Source: Streptomyces sp. AC512_CC834 (GTDB lineage: Bacteria > Actinomycetota > Actinomycetes > Streptomycetales > Streptomycetaceae). From it: a stretch of DNA of 64,000 nt. The notes beneath the pieces were generated by a model, which was given only the letters and a program-made list of their open reading frames with translations, did not search any database and had not been told where the DNA came from. The stretch covers positions 21,782 to 85,781 of the forward strand of contig NZ_JAGMUO010000029.1 in NCBI RefSeq assembly GCF_019049325.1, written 5' to 3'. Positions 40,524 to 50,122 of the stretch are shown here, piece by piece. A program made the position numbers and the translations under genes. The number at the start of each line of letters is the position of its first letter. Position 1 is the stretch's first letter.

Positions 40524-42299
40524 CTACAGGCCGAGCTCGACCTCGAACTCGCCCGCCTCCAGGATCGCCTTGACCGCCGTCAGGTAACGGGCGGCGTCGG
40601 CGCCGTCCACCAGACGGTGGTCGTAGGACAGGGTCAGGTACGTCATGTCGCGGACGCCGATGACCGTGCCCTCCTCCGTCTCGATGACGGCCGGACGCTT
40701 GACCGTGGCACCGATGCCGAGGATGGCGACCTGGCCCGGCGGCACGATGATCGTGTCGAACAGCGCGCCGCGCGAACCGGTGTTGCTGATGGTGAAGGTC
40801 CCGCCGGACAGCTCGTCCGGAGTGATCTTGTTCGCGCGGACCTTGCCCGCCAGCTCGGCCGTGGCCTTGGAGATACCGGCGATGTTGAGGTCACCGGCGT
40901 TCTTGATGACCGGGGTCATCAGGCCCTTCTCGGAGTCCACCGCGATACCGATGTGCTCGGTGTCGAAGTAGGTGATGGTCCCCTCGGCCTCGTTGATCTT
41001 GGCGTTGACGGCCGGGTGGGCCTTCAGCGCCTGGGCCGCCGCCTTGACGAAGAACGGCATCGGGGAGAGCTTGACGCCCTCACGGGCCGCGAACGCGTCC
41101 TTGGCCCGGCCGCGCAGCTTCATCAGGCGGGTGACGTCGACCTCGACGACCGACGAGAGCTGGGCCTGCTCGTGCAGCGCCTTGACCATGTTGTCGCCGA
41201 TGACCTTGCGGATCCGCGGCATCTTCACGGTCTGACCGCGCAGCGGGGAGGCCTCCAGGACGGGGGCCTTCTTCGCGGTGGCCGGAGCGGCGGCGGCCGG
41301 AGCCGGGGCGGCCGCCTTCGCGGCCTCGGCCGCGGCGGTGACGTCCTGCTTGCGGATACGGCCGCCGACGCCGGTGCCCTTGACGGTGGACAGGTCGACG
41401 CCGTTCTCGGCGGCGAGCTTGCGCACCAGCGGGGTGACGTAGGCACCCTCGTCCACCGGCTGGGCGGCGGCCGGAGCGGCGGCCGGGGCCGGCGCGGGCG
41501 CCGGGGCGGCGGGCTGCGGGGCGGGAGCGGCCGGTGCCTGCGGGGCGGGCGCCGGAGCGGCCGGAGCCGGGGCGGCCTGTGCGGGCGCCGGGGCCGGAGC
41601 GGGAGCCGGGGTGGGCTCGGGCTGGGCCGGGGCGGCGGGGGCCGCCGGAGCGGCGGCCGGAGCCGCACCCGCCGCACCGATGACGGCGAGCTTGGCGCCG
41701 ACCTCGGCGGTCTCGTCCTCGGCGACCACGATCTCCAGCAGGGTGCCGGAGGCGGGCGCCGGGATCTCGGTGTCGACCTTGTCCGTCGACACCTCGAGCA
41801 GCGGCTCGTCCTCCTCGACGCTGTCCCCGACCGACTTCAGCCAGCGGGTGACGGTGCCCTCGGTGACGGACTCGCCGAGCGCCGGCAGGACCACGTCGGT
41901 GCCCTCGGCCGCGCCGCCGGCGCCCTGACCGGCAGCGGCGTCGGCGGTGGGGGCGGGCGCCGGGGCGGCCTGCTCGGCGGACGGGGCCGCCGCGGCGGGC
42001 TCGGGGGCCGGCTCGGCGACCTGCTCGGCCTGCGGGGCCGCCTCGGCGGCAGGGGCGCCGCTGCCGTCGTCGATCAGCGCCAGCTCGGCACCGACCTCGA
42101 CGGTCTCGTCCTCGGCGACCTTGATGGAGGACAGCACGCCGGAGGCCGGGGCCGGGATCTCGGTGTCGACCTTGTCGGTCGAGACCTCGAGCAACGGCTC
42201 GTCGGCCTCGACGCGCTCACCCTCGGCCTTGAGCCAACGGGTGACGGTGCCCTCGGTGACGCTCTCGCCGAGCGCCGGAAGGGTTACGGAAACCGCCAT
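40524..42299 (-). CDS. sucB: Dihydrolipoamide acyltransferase (E2) with two lipoyl domains
   Basis: E2 core protein of 591 residues. Two lipoyl domains start at residue 1 and near 125, each with the lipoylated Lys in [15 protein letters not shown]. Pro/Ala-rich linkers ([17 protein letters not shown] type) separate them. An E3-binding domain near 290 reads [17 protein letters not shown]. The catalytic domain ends with [15 protein letters not shown] (catalytic His, Asp). Genomes usually label this sucB; in actinobacteria this E2 serves pyruvate dehydrogenase and is shared with the oxoglutarate enzyme, so the gene name should not be read as proof of substrate. It is 64 bp downstream of lpd. Confidence 0.95.
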   Translation of the reverse strand: MAVSVTLPALGESVTEGTVTRWLKAEGERVEADEPLLEVSTDKVDTEIPAPASGVLSSIKVAEDETVEVGAELALIDDGSGAPAAEAAPQAEQVAEPAPEPAAAAPSAEQAAPAPAPTADAAAGQGAGGAAEGTDVVLPALGESVTEGTVTRWLKSVGDSVEEDEPLLEVSTDKVDTEIPAPASGTLLEIVVAEDETAEVGAKLAVIGAAGAAPAAAPAAPAAPAQPEPTPAPAPAPAPAQAAPAPAAPAPAPQAPAAPAPQPAAPAPAPAPAAAPAAAQPVDEGAYVTPLVRKLAAENGVDLSTVKGTGVGGRIRKQDVTAAAEAAKAAAPAPAAAAPATAKKAPVLEASPLRGQTVKMPRIRKVIGDNMVKALHEQAQLSSVVEVDVTRLMKLRGRAKDAFAAREGVKLSPMPFFVKAAAQALKAHPAVNAKINEAEGTITYFDTEHIGIAVDSEKGLMTPVIKNAGDLNIAGISKATAELAGKVRANKITPDELSGGTFTISNTGSRGALFDTIIVPPGQVAILGIGATVKRPAVIETEEGTVIGVRDMTYLTLSYDHRLVDGADAARYLTAVKAILEAGEFEVELGL

Positions 42300-42363
42300 G
42301 GTTTCGGTTGCTCCTTACGAAATTGCGGAAGTCTGTGTCGTCGCGCCCAGTGACCGGGGCAGG

Positions 42364-43752
42364 TCAGTCGTGGGAGTGCAGCGGCTTGCCGGCCAGCGCC
42401 ATGTGGGCCTCGCCCATCGCCTCGTTCTGCGTCGGGTGGGCGTGCACGAGCTGGGCCACCTCGGCGGGCAGCGCCTCCCAGTTGTAGATCAACTGCGCCT
42501 CGCCGACCTGCTCGCCCATCCGGTCGCCGACCATGTGGACGCCGACCACGGCACCGTCCTTGACCTGGACGAGCTTGATCTCGCCCGCGGTCTTGAGGAT
42601 CTTGCTCTTGCCGTTGCCCGCGAGGCTGTACTTCAGGGCGACGACCTTGTCCGCGCCGTAGATCTCCTTGGCCCTGGCCTCGGTGATGCCGACGGAGGCG
42701 ACCTCCGGGTGGCAGTACGTCACCCGCGGCACACCGTCGTAGTCGACCGGGACGGTCTTCAGACCGGCGAGCCGCTCCGCCACCAGGATGCCCTCGGCGA
42801 AGCCGACGTGCGCGAGCTGGAGGGTGGGGGCGAGGTCACCGACGGCGGAGATCGTCGGGACGTTGGTCCGCATGTACTCGTCGACGAGGACGAAACCGCG
42901 GTCCATGGCGACCCCGGCCTCCTCGTAGCCAAGACCCTGCGAGACGGGGCCGCGGCCGATGGCGACGAGCAGGACCTCGGCCTCGAACTGCTTGCCGTCG
43001 GCGAGTGTGACCTTCACGCCGTCCTGGGTGTACTCGGCCTTCTCGAAGAAGGTGCCCAGGTTGAACTTGATGCCCCGCTTGCGGAAGGCGCGCTCCAGGA
43101 GCTTGGAGCTGTTCTCGTCCTCGACCGGGACGAGGTGCTTGAGACCCTCGATGACGGTGACGTCGGCGCCGAACGACTTCCACGCGGACGCGAACTCGAC
43201 GCCGATGACGCCGCCGCCCAGCACGATCGCGGACTTCGGCACGCGGTCGAGCTTCAGGGCGTGGTCCGAGGAGATGATCCGGTCGCCGTCGATCTCCAGG
43301 CCCGGCAGCGTCTTCGGCACGGAGCCGGTCGCGAGCAGCACGTGGCGGCCCTGGACGCGCTGGCCGCCCACGTCGACGGAGGTGGGCGAGGACAGTCGGC
43401 CCTCACCCTCGATGTACGTCACCTTGCGAGAGGCGATCAGACCCTGCAGGCCCTTGTACAGACCTGAGATCACGTCGTCCTTGTACTTGTGGACGGCCGC
43501 CATGTCGATGCCCTCGAAGGTGGCCTTCACACCGAACTGCTCGCTCTCGCGGGCCTGGTCGGCGATCTCACCCGCGTGCAGCAGGGCCTTCGTAGGAATG
43601 CAACCGTTGTGCAGGCAGGTACCGCCGACCTTGCCCTTCTCGATCAGGGCGACGTCCAGGCCGAGCTGCGCCCCGCGCAGCGCCGCGGCGTAACCACCGC
43701 TGCCACCGCCGAGGATCACTAGGTCGAAAACAGTGCTGGCGTCGTTCGCCAC
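42364..43752 (-). CDS. lpd: Dihydrolipoyl dehydrogenase (E3)
   Basis: FAD disulfide oxidoreductase of 462 residues that reoxidises E2 dihydrolipoamide using NAD+. N-terminal FAD motif LVILGGGSGGYAAALRGAQLG, redox disulfide GGTCLHNGC (Cys46 and Cys51), NAD motif IVLGGGVIGVEFASAW, second FAD motif SAVGDLAPTLQLAH, and the C-terminal HAHPTQNEAMGEA with catalytic His and Glu. GTG 43752 is preceded by GGAGGACGTGAC. Probably one transcript with sucB. Confidence 0.97.
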   Translation of the reverse strand: MANDASTVFDLVILGGGSGGYAAALRGAQLGLDVALIEKGKVGGTCLHNGCIPTKALLHAGEIADQARESEQFGVKATFEGIDMAAVHKYKDDVISGLYKGLQGLIASRKVTYIEGEGRLSSPTSVDVGGQRVQGRHVLLATGSVPKTLPGLEIDGDRIISSDHALKLDRVPKSAIVLGGGVIGVEFASAWKSFGADVTVIEGLKHLVPVEDENSSKLLERAFRKRGIKFNLGTFFEKAEYTQDGVKVTLADGKQFEAEVLLVAIGRGPVSQGLGYEEAGVAMDRGFVLVDEYMRTNVPTISAVGDLAPTLQLAHVGFAEGILVAERLAGLKTVPVDYDGVPRVTYCHPEVASVGITEARAKEIYGADKVVALKYSLAGNGKSKILKTAGEIKLVQVKDGAVVGVHMVGDRMGEQVGEAQLIYNWEALPAEVAQLVHAHPTQNEAMGEAHMALAGKPLHSHD

Positions 43753-44155
43753 GTCACGTCCTCCATGCATGTGCGCCACGCCGGTCTCCAGTGACCGGTC
43801 GGCGGCTGGTGTCCGGCCGCTCATTGTTCTCGGCCCTTGGGTGGGCCCTGTCCTGCCGGGCTCCATCTTCGCACTTGTGAGAGCCGAACGAGACGTGGGG
43901 CCGGGGTGTGAGACGCCCCACGTTCATGTGAGCGGAACAGGTGCAACTTGTCACCAAGGGCGGGGACAGCCCCGTAAGGGGCGCGGGGCTGTGCTGGTCT
44001 GCGGCTCCGCCGCGTGGGCGCGACGCCCTGCGGTTCTTCTCGGCCGACGCCGGCACAGCCAACCCAGGGGCGCGGGGAACTGCGCGACGAGCCACGACGG
44101 GCCCGTAGCCGCACGATCACCCGCGCCCCGAACCCCTTAGGCGCCCTTGGCCCAG
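43753..44155. other. Intergenic repeat region upstream of lpd
   Basis: This 403-bp stretch holds the lpd promoter region next to the gene and a repeat block at about 43960-44140. The block begins with a GGGGACAGCCCCG...GGGGCTGT hairpin and ends with GGGGCGCGGGGAACTGCGCG followed by ACGAGCCACGACGGGCCC, a familiar Streptomyces intergenic element. Positions 44065-44087 match 39600-39622 exactly. No gene is supported; short frames here are GC-rich artefacts. Confidence 0.75.
44065..44087. repeat. 23-nt shared repeat core
   Basis: Identical to 39600-39622; part of the GGGGCGCGGGGAACTGCGCG family. Confidence 0.85.
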
Positions 44156-45706
44156 CTAGCCCAGCTCACCCGCAGCCGCCAGCTCGGCAACCCGCACCAG
44201 CGTCCGCACCGCCGTCCCCGTGCCGCCCTTCGGCGTGTACCCGAACGGCCCGCTCTCGTTGAAGGCCGGCCCCGCGATGTCCAGGTGCGCCCAGGCGATG
44301 TCCTCGCCGACGAACTCCCGCAGGAACAGACCGGCCACCAGACCGCCGCCCATCCGCTCACCCATGTTCGCGATGTCCGCGGTCGGCGAGTCCATGCCCT
44401 TGCGCAGGTGCTCCGGCAGCGGCATCGGCCACGCCGGCTCGCCGGCCTCCTCCGCCGCCTCGTGCACCGCGGAGCGGAACGCGTCGTCGTTCGACATGAT
44501 CCCGTACGTGCGGCTGCCCAGCGCCAGCATCATCGCGCCGGTCAGCGTCGCCACGTCGATGATCGCGTCCGGCTTCTCCTGCGAGGCCGCCCACAGCGCG
44601 TCGGCGAGCACCAGCCGGCCCTCGGCGTCGGTGTTGAGCACCTCCACCGTCTTGCCGCTGTACATGCGCAGCACGTCACCCGGACGCGTCGCGGAGCCCG
44701 AGGGCATGTTCTCGGCCAGCGCCAGCCAGCCGGTCACGTTGACCTCGAGGCCCAGGCGCGCGGCGGACACGACGGCGGCGAACACGGCGGCGGCGCCGGC
44801 CATGTCGCACTTCATCGTCTCGTTGTGCCCGGCCGGCTTCAGCGAGATGCCGCCCGAGTCGTAGGTGATGCCCTTGCCGACGAAGGCGAGGGACTTCGTC
44901 GCCTTGGACGAGGTGTACGACAGCTTCACCAGGCGCGGGCCGGCCGCCGAACCGGCGCCGACGCCGAGGATGCCGCCGTAGCCGCCCTTGGTCAGCGCCT
45001 TCTCGTCGAGCACCTGCACCTTGATGCCGTGCTCCTTCGCGGCCGCCTGCGCGACCGCCGCGAACGCCTCGGGGTTGAGGTCGTTCGGCGGGGTGTTGAC
45101 CAGGTCGCGGGCGCGGTTCAGCTCCTCGGAGACGGCCGCGGCACGCTCGATCGCCGCCTTGTACGCCTTGTCGCGGGGCTTGCCGCCGAGCAGCGCGGCC
45201 TCGGCCAGCGGGGCCTTGCCGTTCTTGGCCTTGGCGGCGCCCTGTGCCTGACCGCCCGCCTCCTTGTAGACGTCGAAGGAGTACGCGCCGAGCAGCACGC
45301 CCTCGCCGACGACGCCTGCGTCGGCGGCATCGGTGAGCGGGAGGGCGAAGGCGGCCTTCTTGGCGCCGGCCAGGGCACGGGCGGCCACGCCGGCGGCCCT
45401 GCGGAGCACCTCGGCGTCGAACCCGGCGTCCTTCTCGGGCTCGGCACCGAGGCCCACCGCCACCACGACGGGTGCCTTGAAGCCGGACGGAGCGGGCAGC
45501 TTCGTCACCTCGCCCTCGGCGCCGGAGGCACCGAGAGTCTCCAGGACGCCGGCGAGCCGGCCGTCGTACGCCTTGTCCACGGCCTCGGCGCCCGGTGCGA
45601 CGACCAGGTTCCCGGACCTGGATGCCGCGCCCTTGGCGACACCGATCACGATCGCGTCGGCCCGCAGGCCGGGCGCCGCGGCGGTGCTGAGAGTGAGAGC
45701 AGTCAC
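44156..45706 (-). CDS. pepA: Leucyl aminopeptidase (M17)
   Basis: Di-metal exopeptidase of 516 residues. The catalytic core contains VGKGITYDSGGISLKP and the family signature NTDAEGRLVL, plus KCDMAGAAAV and the Lys/Arg pair. The N-terminal ~170 residues are the variable macro-like domain. GTG 45706 (VTALTLSTAA) gives the expected start; no strong Shine-Dalgarno is visible, and the frame extends upstream. Involved in peptide turnover; in E. coli PepA also binds DNA, which cannot be judged here. Upstream of lpd but separated by a repeat region. Confidence 0.95.
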   Translation of the reverse strand: MTALTLSTAAAPGLRADAIVIGVAKGAASRSGNLVVAPGAEAVDKAYDGRLAGVLETLGASGAEGEVTKLPAPSGFKAPVVVAVGLGAEPEKDAGFDAEVLRRAAGVAARALAGAKKAAFALPLTDAADAGVVGEGVLLGAYSFDVYKEAGGQAQGAAKAKNGKAPLAEAALLGGKPRDKAYKAAIERAAAVSEELNRARDLVNTPPNDLNPEAFAAVAQAAAKEHGIKVQVLDEKALTKGGYGGILGVGAGSAAGPRLVKLSYTSSKATKSLAFVGKGITYDSGGISLKPAGHNETMKCDMAGAAAVFAAVVSAARLGLEVNVTGWLALAENMPSGSATRPGDVLRMYSGKTVEVLNTDAEGRLVLADALWAASQEKPDAIIDVATLTGAMMLALGSRTYGIMSNDDAFRSAVHEAAEEAGEPAWPMPLPEHLRKGMDSPTADIANMGERMGGGLVAGLFLREFVGEDIAWAHLDIAGPAFNESGPFGYTPKGGTGTAVRTLVRVAELAAAGELG

Positions 45707-45987
45707 GGTGGTGAAATCTCGCTTCCGTATGAAATCTTGAGTGGCCGAATGCGGGTGGGTCGACCGGGCCCGACAACCGACCCTAGATCCCTCCTGCGAT
45801 GCGGTCTTTACCTGGGCAGGCAAACACCCGGCACGAGCCTACGCTCGCGCCCGCCCCCGCTCCCTCCCGCGGGTCCGCGATTTCCCGCGCTTCCCATGCG
45901 CGAGCCGGGATGAGAGATCATTCCTGCGGTACGCCACCGCGCCACCGCGCCACCCCCACCCCCACCTCGGAGCCCTGGAGCACGCCC

Positions 45988-46773
45988 GTGAGACGCCCGG
46001 TCCTGTCCATAGCCCTCCTCCTGCCGCTGCTGGCGGGCTGCACGTCGTCCCCCGACGACGACGCGCCGGCCGGCGACCACTGGCGGCCCCGGCCCGGCAC
46101 CGCCTGGCAGTGGCAGCTCAGCGGCGAACTGGACACCTCCGTCGACGTGCCCGTCTACGACATCGACGGCTTCGACCACACCGGGTCCACGGTCGCCGCG
46201 CTGCACGAGGACGGCCGCAAGGTCATCTGCTACGTCTCCACCGGCGCCTGGGAGGACTTCCGCCCCGACGCGGACGAGTTCCCGAAGTCCGTGCTGGGCA
46301 AGGGCAACGGCTGGGAGGGCGAGCGCTGGCTCGACATCCGTGCGACCGACGTCCTGGAGCCGCTCATGGCCGAGCGCGTCGACATGTGCCGGGACAAGGG
46401 CTTCGACGCCGTCGAGCCGGACAACATGGACGGCTACAAGAACGACACCGGCTTCCCGCTCACCGCCGACGACCAGCTCCGCTACAACCGCCTGATCGCG
46501 GACCTCGCCCACGACCGCGGCATGGCCGTCGGCCTGAAGAACGACCTGGACCAGATCCCGGAACTGGTCGACGACTTCGACTTCGCCGTCAACGAGCAGT
46601 GCGCCCAGTACGGCGAGTGCGGCGACAACAAGCCGTTCACCGACGCGGACAAGGCCGTCTTCCACGTCGAGTACGAGCTGCCCACCGAACGCTTCTGTGC
46701 CGACTCCCGTGAGCTGCGGCTGAGTTCGATGCTGAAGAAGTACGAACTGGGGGTGTGGCGCAAGGCCTGCTGA
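45988..46773 (+). CDS. GH114/TM1410-like lipoprotein
   Basis: Secreted lipoprotein of 261 residues. Signal peptide with lipobox LLAGC (Cys18). The TIM-barrel domain matches the GH114 (endo-alpha-1,4-polygalactosaminidase) family: TAWQWQLSGELD, VYDIDGFDHT, KVICYVSTGAWEDFRPD, WEGERWLDIR, GFDAVEPDNMDGY (probable catalytic Asp/Glu), VGLKNDLDQIPELV and FAVNEQCAQYGEC. Such enzymes cleave galactosamine-containing polysaccharides, e.g. biofilm or fungal matrix. GTG 45988 has GGAG at 45977-45980. Confidence 0.88.
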   Translation: MRRPVLSIALLLPLLAGCTSSPDDDAPAGDHWRPRPGTAWQWQLSGELDTSVDVPVYDIDGFDHTGSTVAALHEDGRKVICYVSTGAWEDFRPDADEFPKSVLGKGNGWEGERWLDIRATDVLEPLMAERVDMCRDKGFDAVEPDNMDGYKNDTGFPLTADDQLRYNRLIADLAHDRGMAVGLKNDLDQIPELVDDFDFAVNEQCAQYGECGDNKPFTDADKAVFHVEYELPTERFCADSRELRLSSMLKKYELGVWRKAC

Positions 46774-46803
46774 GCGCGCCATGCCCAGGGCCTTGCTCAG
46801 GTC

Positions 46804-47586
46804 TCAGCCGAGGACGAGCACCACGAGAGCCGTGGTGGCCGCCGTCTCCGCCACCCCGCCGAAGACGTCGCCCGTGACGCCGCCGAAGCGGCGGACACAG
46901 TGCCGCAGCAGCAGTTCGGCGACCGCGACGGCGCACACCACGGCGAGCACCGTGCGCAGGACGTCGTACGGTCCCAGGTACGCGCCCGCCGCCGCGCCGG
47001 CCAGCGTGACGGCCGCGGCCACGGCCAGCGCCCCGCCGGCCGGGACCACCCCGGCGACCGCCGCACCCAGCCCCTCCGGGCGGGCGGCGGGCACCCCGGC
47101 CCGGGCGGCCAGGGTGAGTGCCAGCCGGGCCGCGGTCGCCGAGACGACGGCGGCGAGCGCGCCCCGCGCCCAGGAGCCGTCGTAGGCCTGCGCCAGGGCG
47201 GCGACCTGCGCGAAGAGGGTGAACACGAGGGCGAGTACGCCGAACGGGCCGATGTCCGACTGCTTCATGATCCGCAGGGCGTCGTCGGCGGGCTTGCCGC
47301 TGCCCAGGCCGTCGGCGGTGTCCGCCAGCCCGTCCAGGTGCAGTCCGCGGGTGAGTACGGCGGGTACGGCGGCGGTGGCGACCGCGGCGAGCAGGCTTCC
47401 CGCGCCCAGCACCAGCAGCAGGAGCCCGAGCCCCGCGGCGGCGACGCCGACGGCCAGCCCCGCCAGCGGCGCCCACAGCATGCCGCCGCGCGCCGCGTCC
47501 CGGTCCCAGCGGGTCACCTCGACCGGGAACACGGTGAGGGTGCCGAAAGCGAAACGGAGGCCGTCGGGGGAGGGGGTCCTGAGCAC
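46804..47586 (-). CDS. cobS: Adenosylcobinamide-GDP ribazoletransferase
   Basis: Integral membrane enzyme of 260 residues that joins adenosylcobinamide-GDP and alpha-ribazole (phosphate) to make adenosylcobalamin (phosphate). Family landmarks: LTVFPVEV, WAPLAGLAVG, RGLHLDGLADTADGL, IMKQSDIGPFGVLAL, and VRRFGGVTGDVFGGVAE. Multiple hydrophobic helices. It is the last step of the nucleotide-loop assembly; cobT and cobU homologues lie 1.3 and 3.3 kb upstream on the same strand. Confidence 0.95.
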   Translation of the reverse strand: MLRTPSPDGLRFAFGTLTVFPVEVTRWDRDAARGGMLWAPLAGLAVGVAAAGLGLLLLVLGAGSLLAAVATAAVPAVLTRGLHLDGLADTADGLGSGKPADDALRIMKQSDIGPFGVLALVFTLFAQVAALAQAYDGSWARGALAAVVSATAARLALTLAARAGVPAARPEGLGAAVAGVVPAGGALAVAAAVTLAGAAAGAYLGPYDVLRTVLAVVCAVAVAELLLRHCVRRFGGVTGDVFGGVAETAATTALVVLVLG

Positions 47587-47696
47587 CGGCGCAGACTACC
47601 CGGCGGCCGGAAGGGCGGCGGCGAGGGGCAGGGCTGCTGCGTCATCCGGGGGACAGCGGCACGGCCGTGCCCGGCGTATCGCCGTAACGTGCGCAT

Positions 47697-48449
47697 ATGG
47701 GAGATTGGTGGCAGCGGAACATCATCGAACCGGGCAAGCTGCCGCTGCTCCTCGCGCTGACGGCGTTCGTGCTGACGTTCGCGATCACCCGGGTCATCAC
47801 CCGCCTCATCCGGGCGGGCAGGGGCCCCTTCGGGAACGTCAAGGCGGGCGGGGTCCACATCCACCACGTCGTCCCCGGGGTCGTCCTCACCGTCATCGGC
47901 GGTTTCGGCGCGGTCGCGGGCGGCCGGCACGGGTTCGGCTCCGCGCTCGCGGCGGTGGTCTTCGGTATCGGGGCGGGGCTCGTCCTGGACGAGTTCGCGC
48001 TGATCCTGCACCTCGACGACGTCTACTGGACCGAGGCGGGGCGCAAGAGCGTGGAGGTCGTGGTGCTCACCGCGGCCCTGGTGGGGCTGGTCCTCGCCGG
48101 GTTCACGCCCTTCGGCGTCGACGGCGTGTCCCAGGACGAGTTGCAGGACCGCGCGAACGTCATCGCGACCGTCGCGGGGAACTTCCTGTTCTCCCTGCTC
48201 GCCCTGGCCAAGGGGAAGGCACGGCTCGCGATCTTCGGCGCGATCGTCCCGCTCGTCGCACTGATCGGCGCCGTCCGGCTGGCCCGCCCCGGCTCGCCCT
48301 GGGCGCGACGCTTCTACGCCCGCCGCCCGCGCGCCCGCGCCAGGTCCCGCCTGCGCGCCTACCACCACGACCGCCGCTGGTCCGGCCCCCGCCGCGCAGT
48401 CCAGGACTGGATCGCCGGCCCCCCAGACCCAACACCAACCAAACACTGA
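47697..48449 (+). CDS. Integral membrane protein of unknown function
   Basis: Protein of 250 residues with about five membrane helices (LPLLLALTAFVLTFAITRVI, HHVVPGVVLTVIGGFGAVAG, ALAAVVFGIGAGLVLDEFAL, VVLTAALVGLVLAGFTPF, AIVPLVALIGAVRLA). Between the first two lies GVHIHHVVPG and later LDEFALILHLDDVYW, giving clustered His and Asp residues at the membrane edge that could bind metal. The C-terminus is strongly basic (ARRPRARARSRLRAYHHDRRW). Not recognised by name. It faces cobS divergently, 110 bp away. Confidence 0.85.
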   Translation: MGDWWQRNIIEPGKLPLLLALTAFVLTFAITRVITRLIRAGRGPFGNVKAGGVHIHHVVPGVVLTVIGGFGAVAGGRHGFGSALAAVVFGIGAGLVLDEFALILHLDDVYWTEAGRKSVEVVVLTAALVGLVLAGFTPFGVDGVSQDELQDRANVIATVAGNFLFSLLALAKGKARLAIFGAIVPLVALIGAVRLARPGSPWARRFYARRPRARARSRLRAYHHDRRWSGPRRAVQDWIAGPPDPTPTKH

Positions 48450-48490
48450 CCCTGCGAGCTACGGGCCGCGGTCAGCCCCGCCTTCCCCTC

Positions 48491-48618
48491 GCTGCGGGCA
48501 GCCGCCCGCCCCCTGGCTACGGTCAGCCACCCGCCCCCTGGCTGCGGTCAGGCGCCCGCTCCCGCTAGCTGCGGTTAGCCCCGCCCTCCCCTAGCTGCGG
48601 GCAGTCGTGCCGCTGGGG
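48491..48618. repeat. ~26-bp tandem array x5
   Basis: Units starting GCTGCGG or GCTACGG at 48491, 48515, 48541, 48568 and 48594 (periods 24-27 bp), each followed by (G/T)(C/T)AG and a CCCGCCCCC-like tail. Confidence 0.8.
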
Positions 48619-48689
48619 CGGCACGGGTGGGCGCAGGCGGCGCCCGGTCAGCGCCGGCTCGCGCCCCCACCCCCGCGCCGAGACCCGCG

Positions 48690-48860
48690 CGGGGTGCCGG
48701 GGGAGCGCCGGGCAACCGCTCGCATCCGCGCGGGGTGCCGGGGGAATACCGGGCAACTGCTGGGCACCTGCGCGGGGTGCCGGGGGAGCGCCGGACCACC
48801 GCTCGCATCCGCGCCGGGCGCCGGGGAAGCGCCGGACCACCGCTCGCACCCCCCCGGGCG
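48690..48860. repeat. ~41-bp tandem array, 4 units plus partial
   Basis: Units start at 48690, 48731, 48773, 48814 and a partial one at 48854. The core is CGGGGTGCCGGGGGAGCGCC followed by a GGACCACCGCTCGCATCCGC-like half. Units 1 and 3 are closest; unit 2 differs in its second half. Confidence 0.88.
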
Positions 48861-48876
48861 CCCCGCAGACGCCGGT

Positions 48877-49950
48877 TCACCGCACGTCGGACACGCCCTC
48901 ACCGTCGGAGACCTCCGGCAGCTCCGCTGCCAGTGCCGCCGCCGCCTGTACCAGGGGCAGGGCCAGCAGACCTCCCGCGCCCTCGCCCACCGTCACGCCC
49001 TGGGACAGCAGCGGCTCCATGGCCATCCGGTCCAGCGCCTTGGCCTGGCCCGGCTCCCCGCTGTCGTGGGCGGCCAGCCACCAGTCCGGCGCCCGGAAGG
49101 CGACCCGCTGCCCGACCAGCGCGCACGCGGCCGTCACGACGCCGTCCAGGATCACCGGCACCTTCCGCACCGCGCTCTGCAGCAGGAAGCCCGTCATGGC
49201 GGTGAGGTCCGCGCCGCCCACCGTGGCGAGGAGTTGCAGTTGGTCGCCGAGGACCGGCCGCGCACGCCGCAGCGCGTCGCGGATCGCCGCGCACTTGCGC
49301 ATCCAGGCCAGGTCGTCGATCGGCAGCCCGCCCCGCCCGGTGACGACCGACGCGTCCGTCCCGCACAGCGCCGCGACCAGGACGCCCGCCGCCGTCGTCC
49401 CACCCACGCTCACATCGCCGAGCACCACCAGATCCGTGCCCGAGTCGGCCTCCTCGTCGGCCACCGCCATCCCGGCCCGGAAGGCGGCCTCCGCCTCCTC
49501 GAGGGTCAGCGCGTCCTCGATGTCGACACGTCCGCCCGCCCGTCGCACCCGGTGCCCCGCGACCTCGGCAGGCAGCGTCTCCGGGTCGCAGTCCAGGGCC
49601 AGGTCGACGACGCGCACGGGCACGTCGAGGCGCCTGGCGAGCACCGACACCGGCCGGCCGCCCTCCAGCACCTCGCGCACCAGCTCACCGGCGCCGCCCG
49701 CGGGCCGCGCCGAGACGCCCAGCTCGGCGACCTTGTGGTCACCGGCGAACAGCACCACCCGGGGCCGTTCGACCGGCCGCACCGGCACGGCGGACTGGGC
49801 CGCCGCCAGCCACTCGCCCAGGTCGTCCAGACGGCCCAGTGACCCGGGCGGGACGACCTGACGCTCCCGGCGGGCCTCCGCGTCGCGGCGTACCCCGCCG
49901 TCCGGGCGCTCGATCAGGTCGGTGAAGTCGTCGAGATTCAGCGAGCTCAT
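48877..49950 (-). CDS. cobT: Nicotinate-nucleotide-dimethylbenzimidazole phosphoribosyltransferase
   Basis: Enzyme of 357 residues that activates the lower ligand dimethylbenzimidazole for cobalamin. Landmarks: PPGSLGRLDDLGEWLA, VVLFAGDHKVAELGVSA, LGDVSVGGTTAAGVLVAAL, the nucleotide-binding VILDGVVTAACALVG and catalytic-Glu block GVTVGEGAGGLLAL. The loop GDVSVGGTTAA is a variant of the enteric GEMGIGNTT, as is common in actinobacteria. Divergent from the methyltransferase gene at 50123. Confidence 0.95.
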   Translation of the reverse strand: MSSLNLDDFTDLIERPDGGVRRDAEARRERQVVPPGSLGRLDDLGEWLAAAQSAVPVRPVERPRVVLFAGDHKVAELGVSARPAGGAGELVREVLEGGRPVSVLARRLDVPVRVVDLALDCDPETLPAEVAGHRVRRAGGRVDIEDALTLEEAEAAFRAGMAVADEEADSGTDLVVLGDVSVGGTTAAGVLVAALCGTDASVVTGRGGLPIDDLAWMRKCAAIRDALRRARPVLGDQLQLLATVGGADLTAMTGFLLQSAVRKVPVILDGVVTAACALVGQRVAFRAPDWWLAAHDSGEPGQAKALDRMAMEPLLSQGVTVGEGAGGLLALPLVQAAAALAAELPEVSDGEGVSDVR

Positions 49951-50122
49951 TCGCCGAACAGTACCGGCCCCGGTCGAACACGAAGGAGGGCCCGTGGGCA
50001 GCGCGCCCGGGCGGCGTCGTTGCGCCCAGGATCGCGATCACCTACGTAACGTTTTGCCTGAATTGTCGTACGTCTCGCTCGTACGTCCCTCGTACGTCCT
50101 CGTCTCGCGTCGGGAGCCGCCC

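Larger units (their letters stand above)
48450..48876. other. Tandem-repeat intergenic region
   Basis: This 427-bp gap lies between convergent genes (ends 48449 and 48877). It is filled by two arrays: a ~26-bp repeat (48491-48618) and a ~41-bp repeat (48690-48860), with a GTGCCGCTGGGGCGGCAC hairpin at 48609-48626 between them. No gene is supported. Confidence 0.8.

Noticed and set aside
40617..42353. Plus-strand frame antisense to sucB
   Set aside because: Gly/Arg low-complexity mirror of the Ala/Pro linkers and no family match.
48690..48860. CRISPR array
   Set aside because: The units are directly adjacent 41-bp repeats without unique spacers, and no cas gene is present.
48575..48880. Minus-strand frames across the tandem-repeat region
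   Set aside because: Translation is Arg/Pro/Ala low complexity produced by GC-rich repeats.
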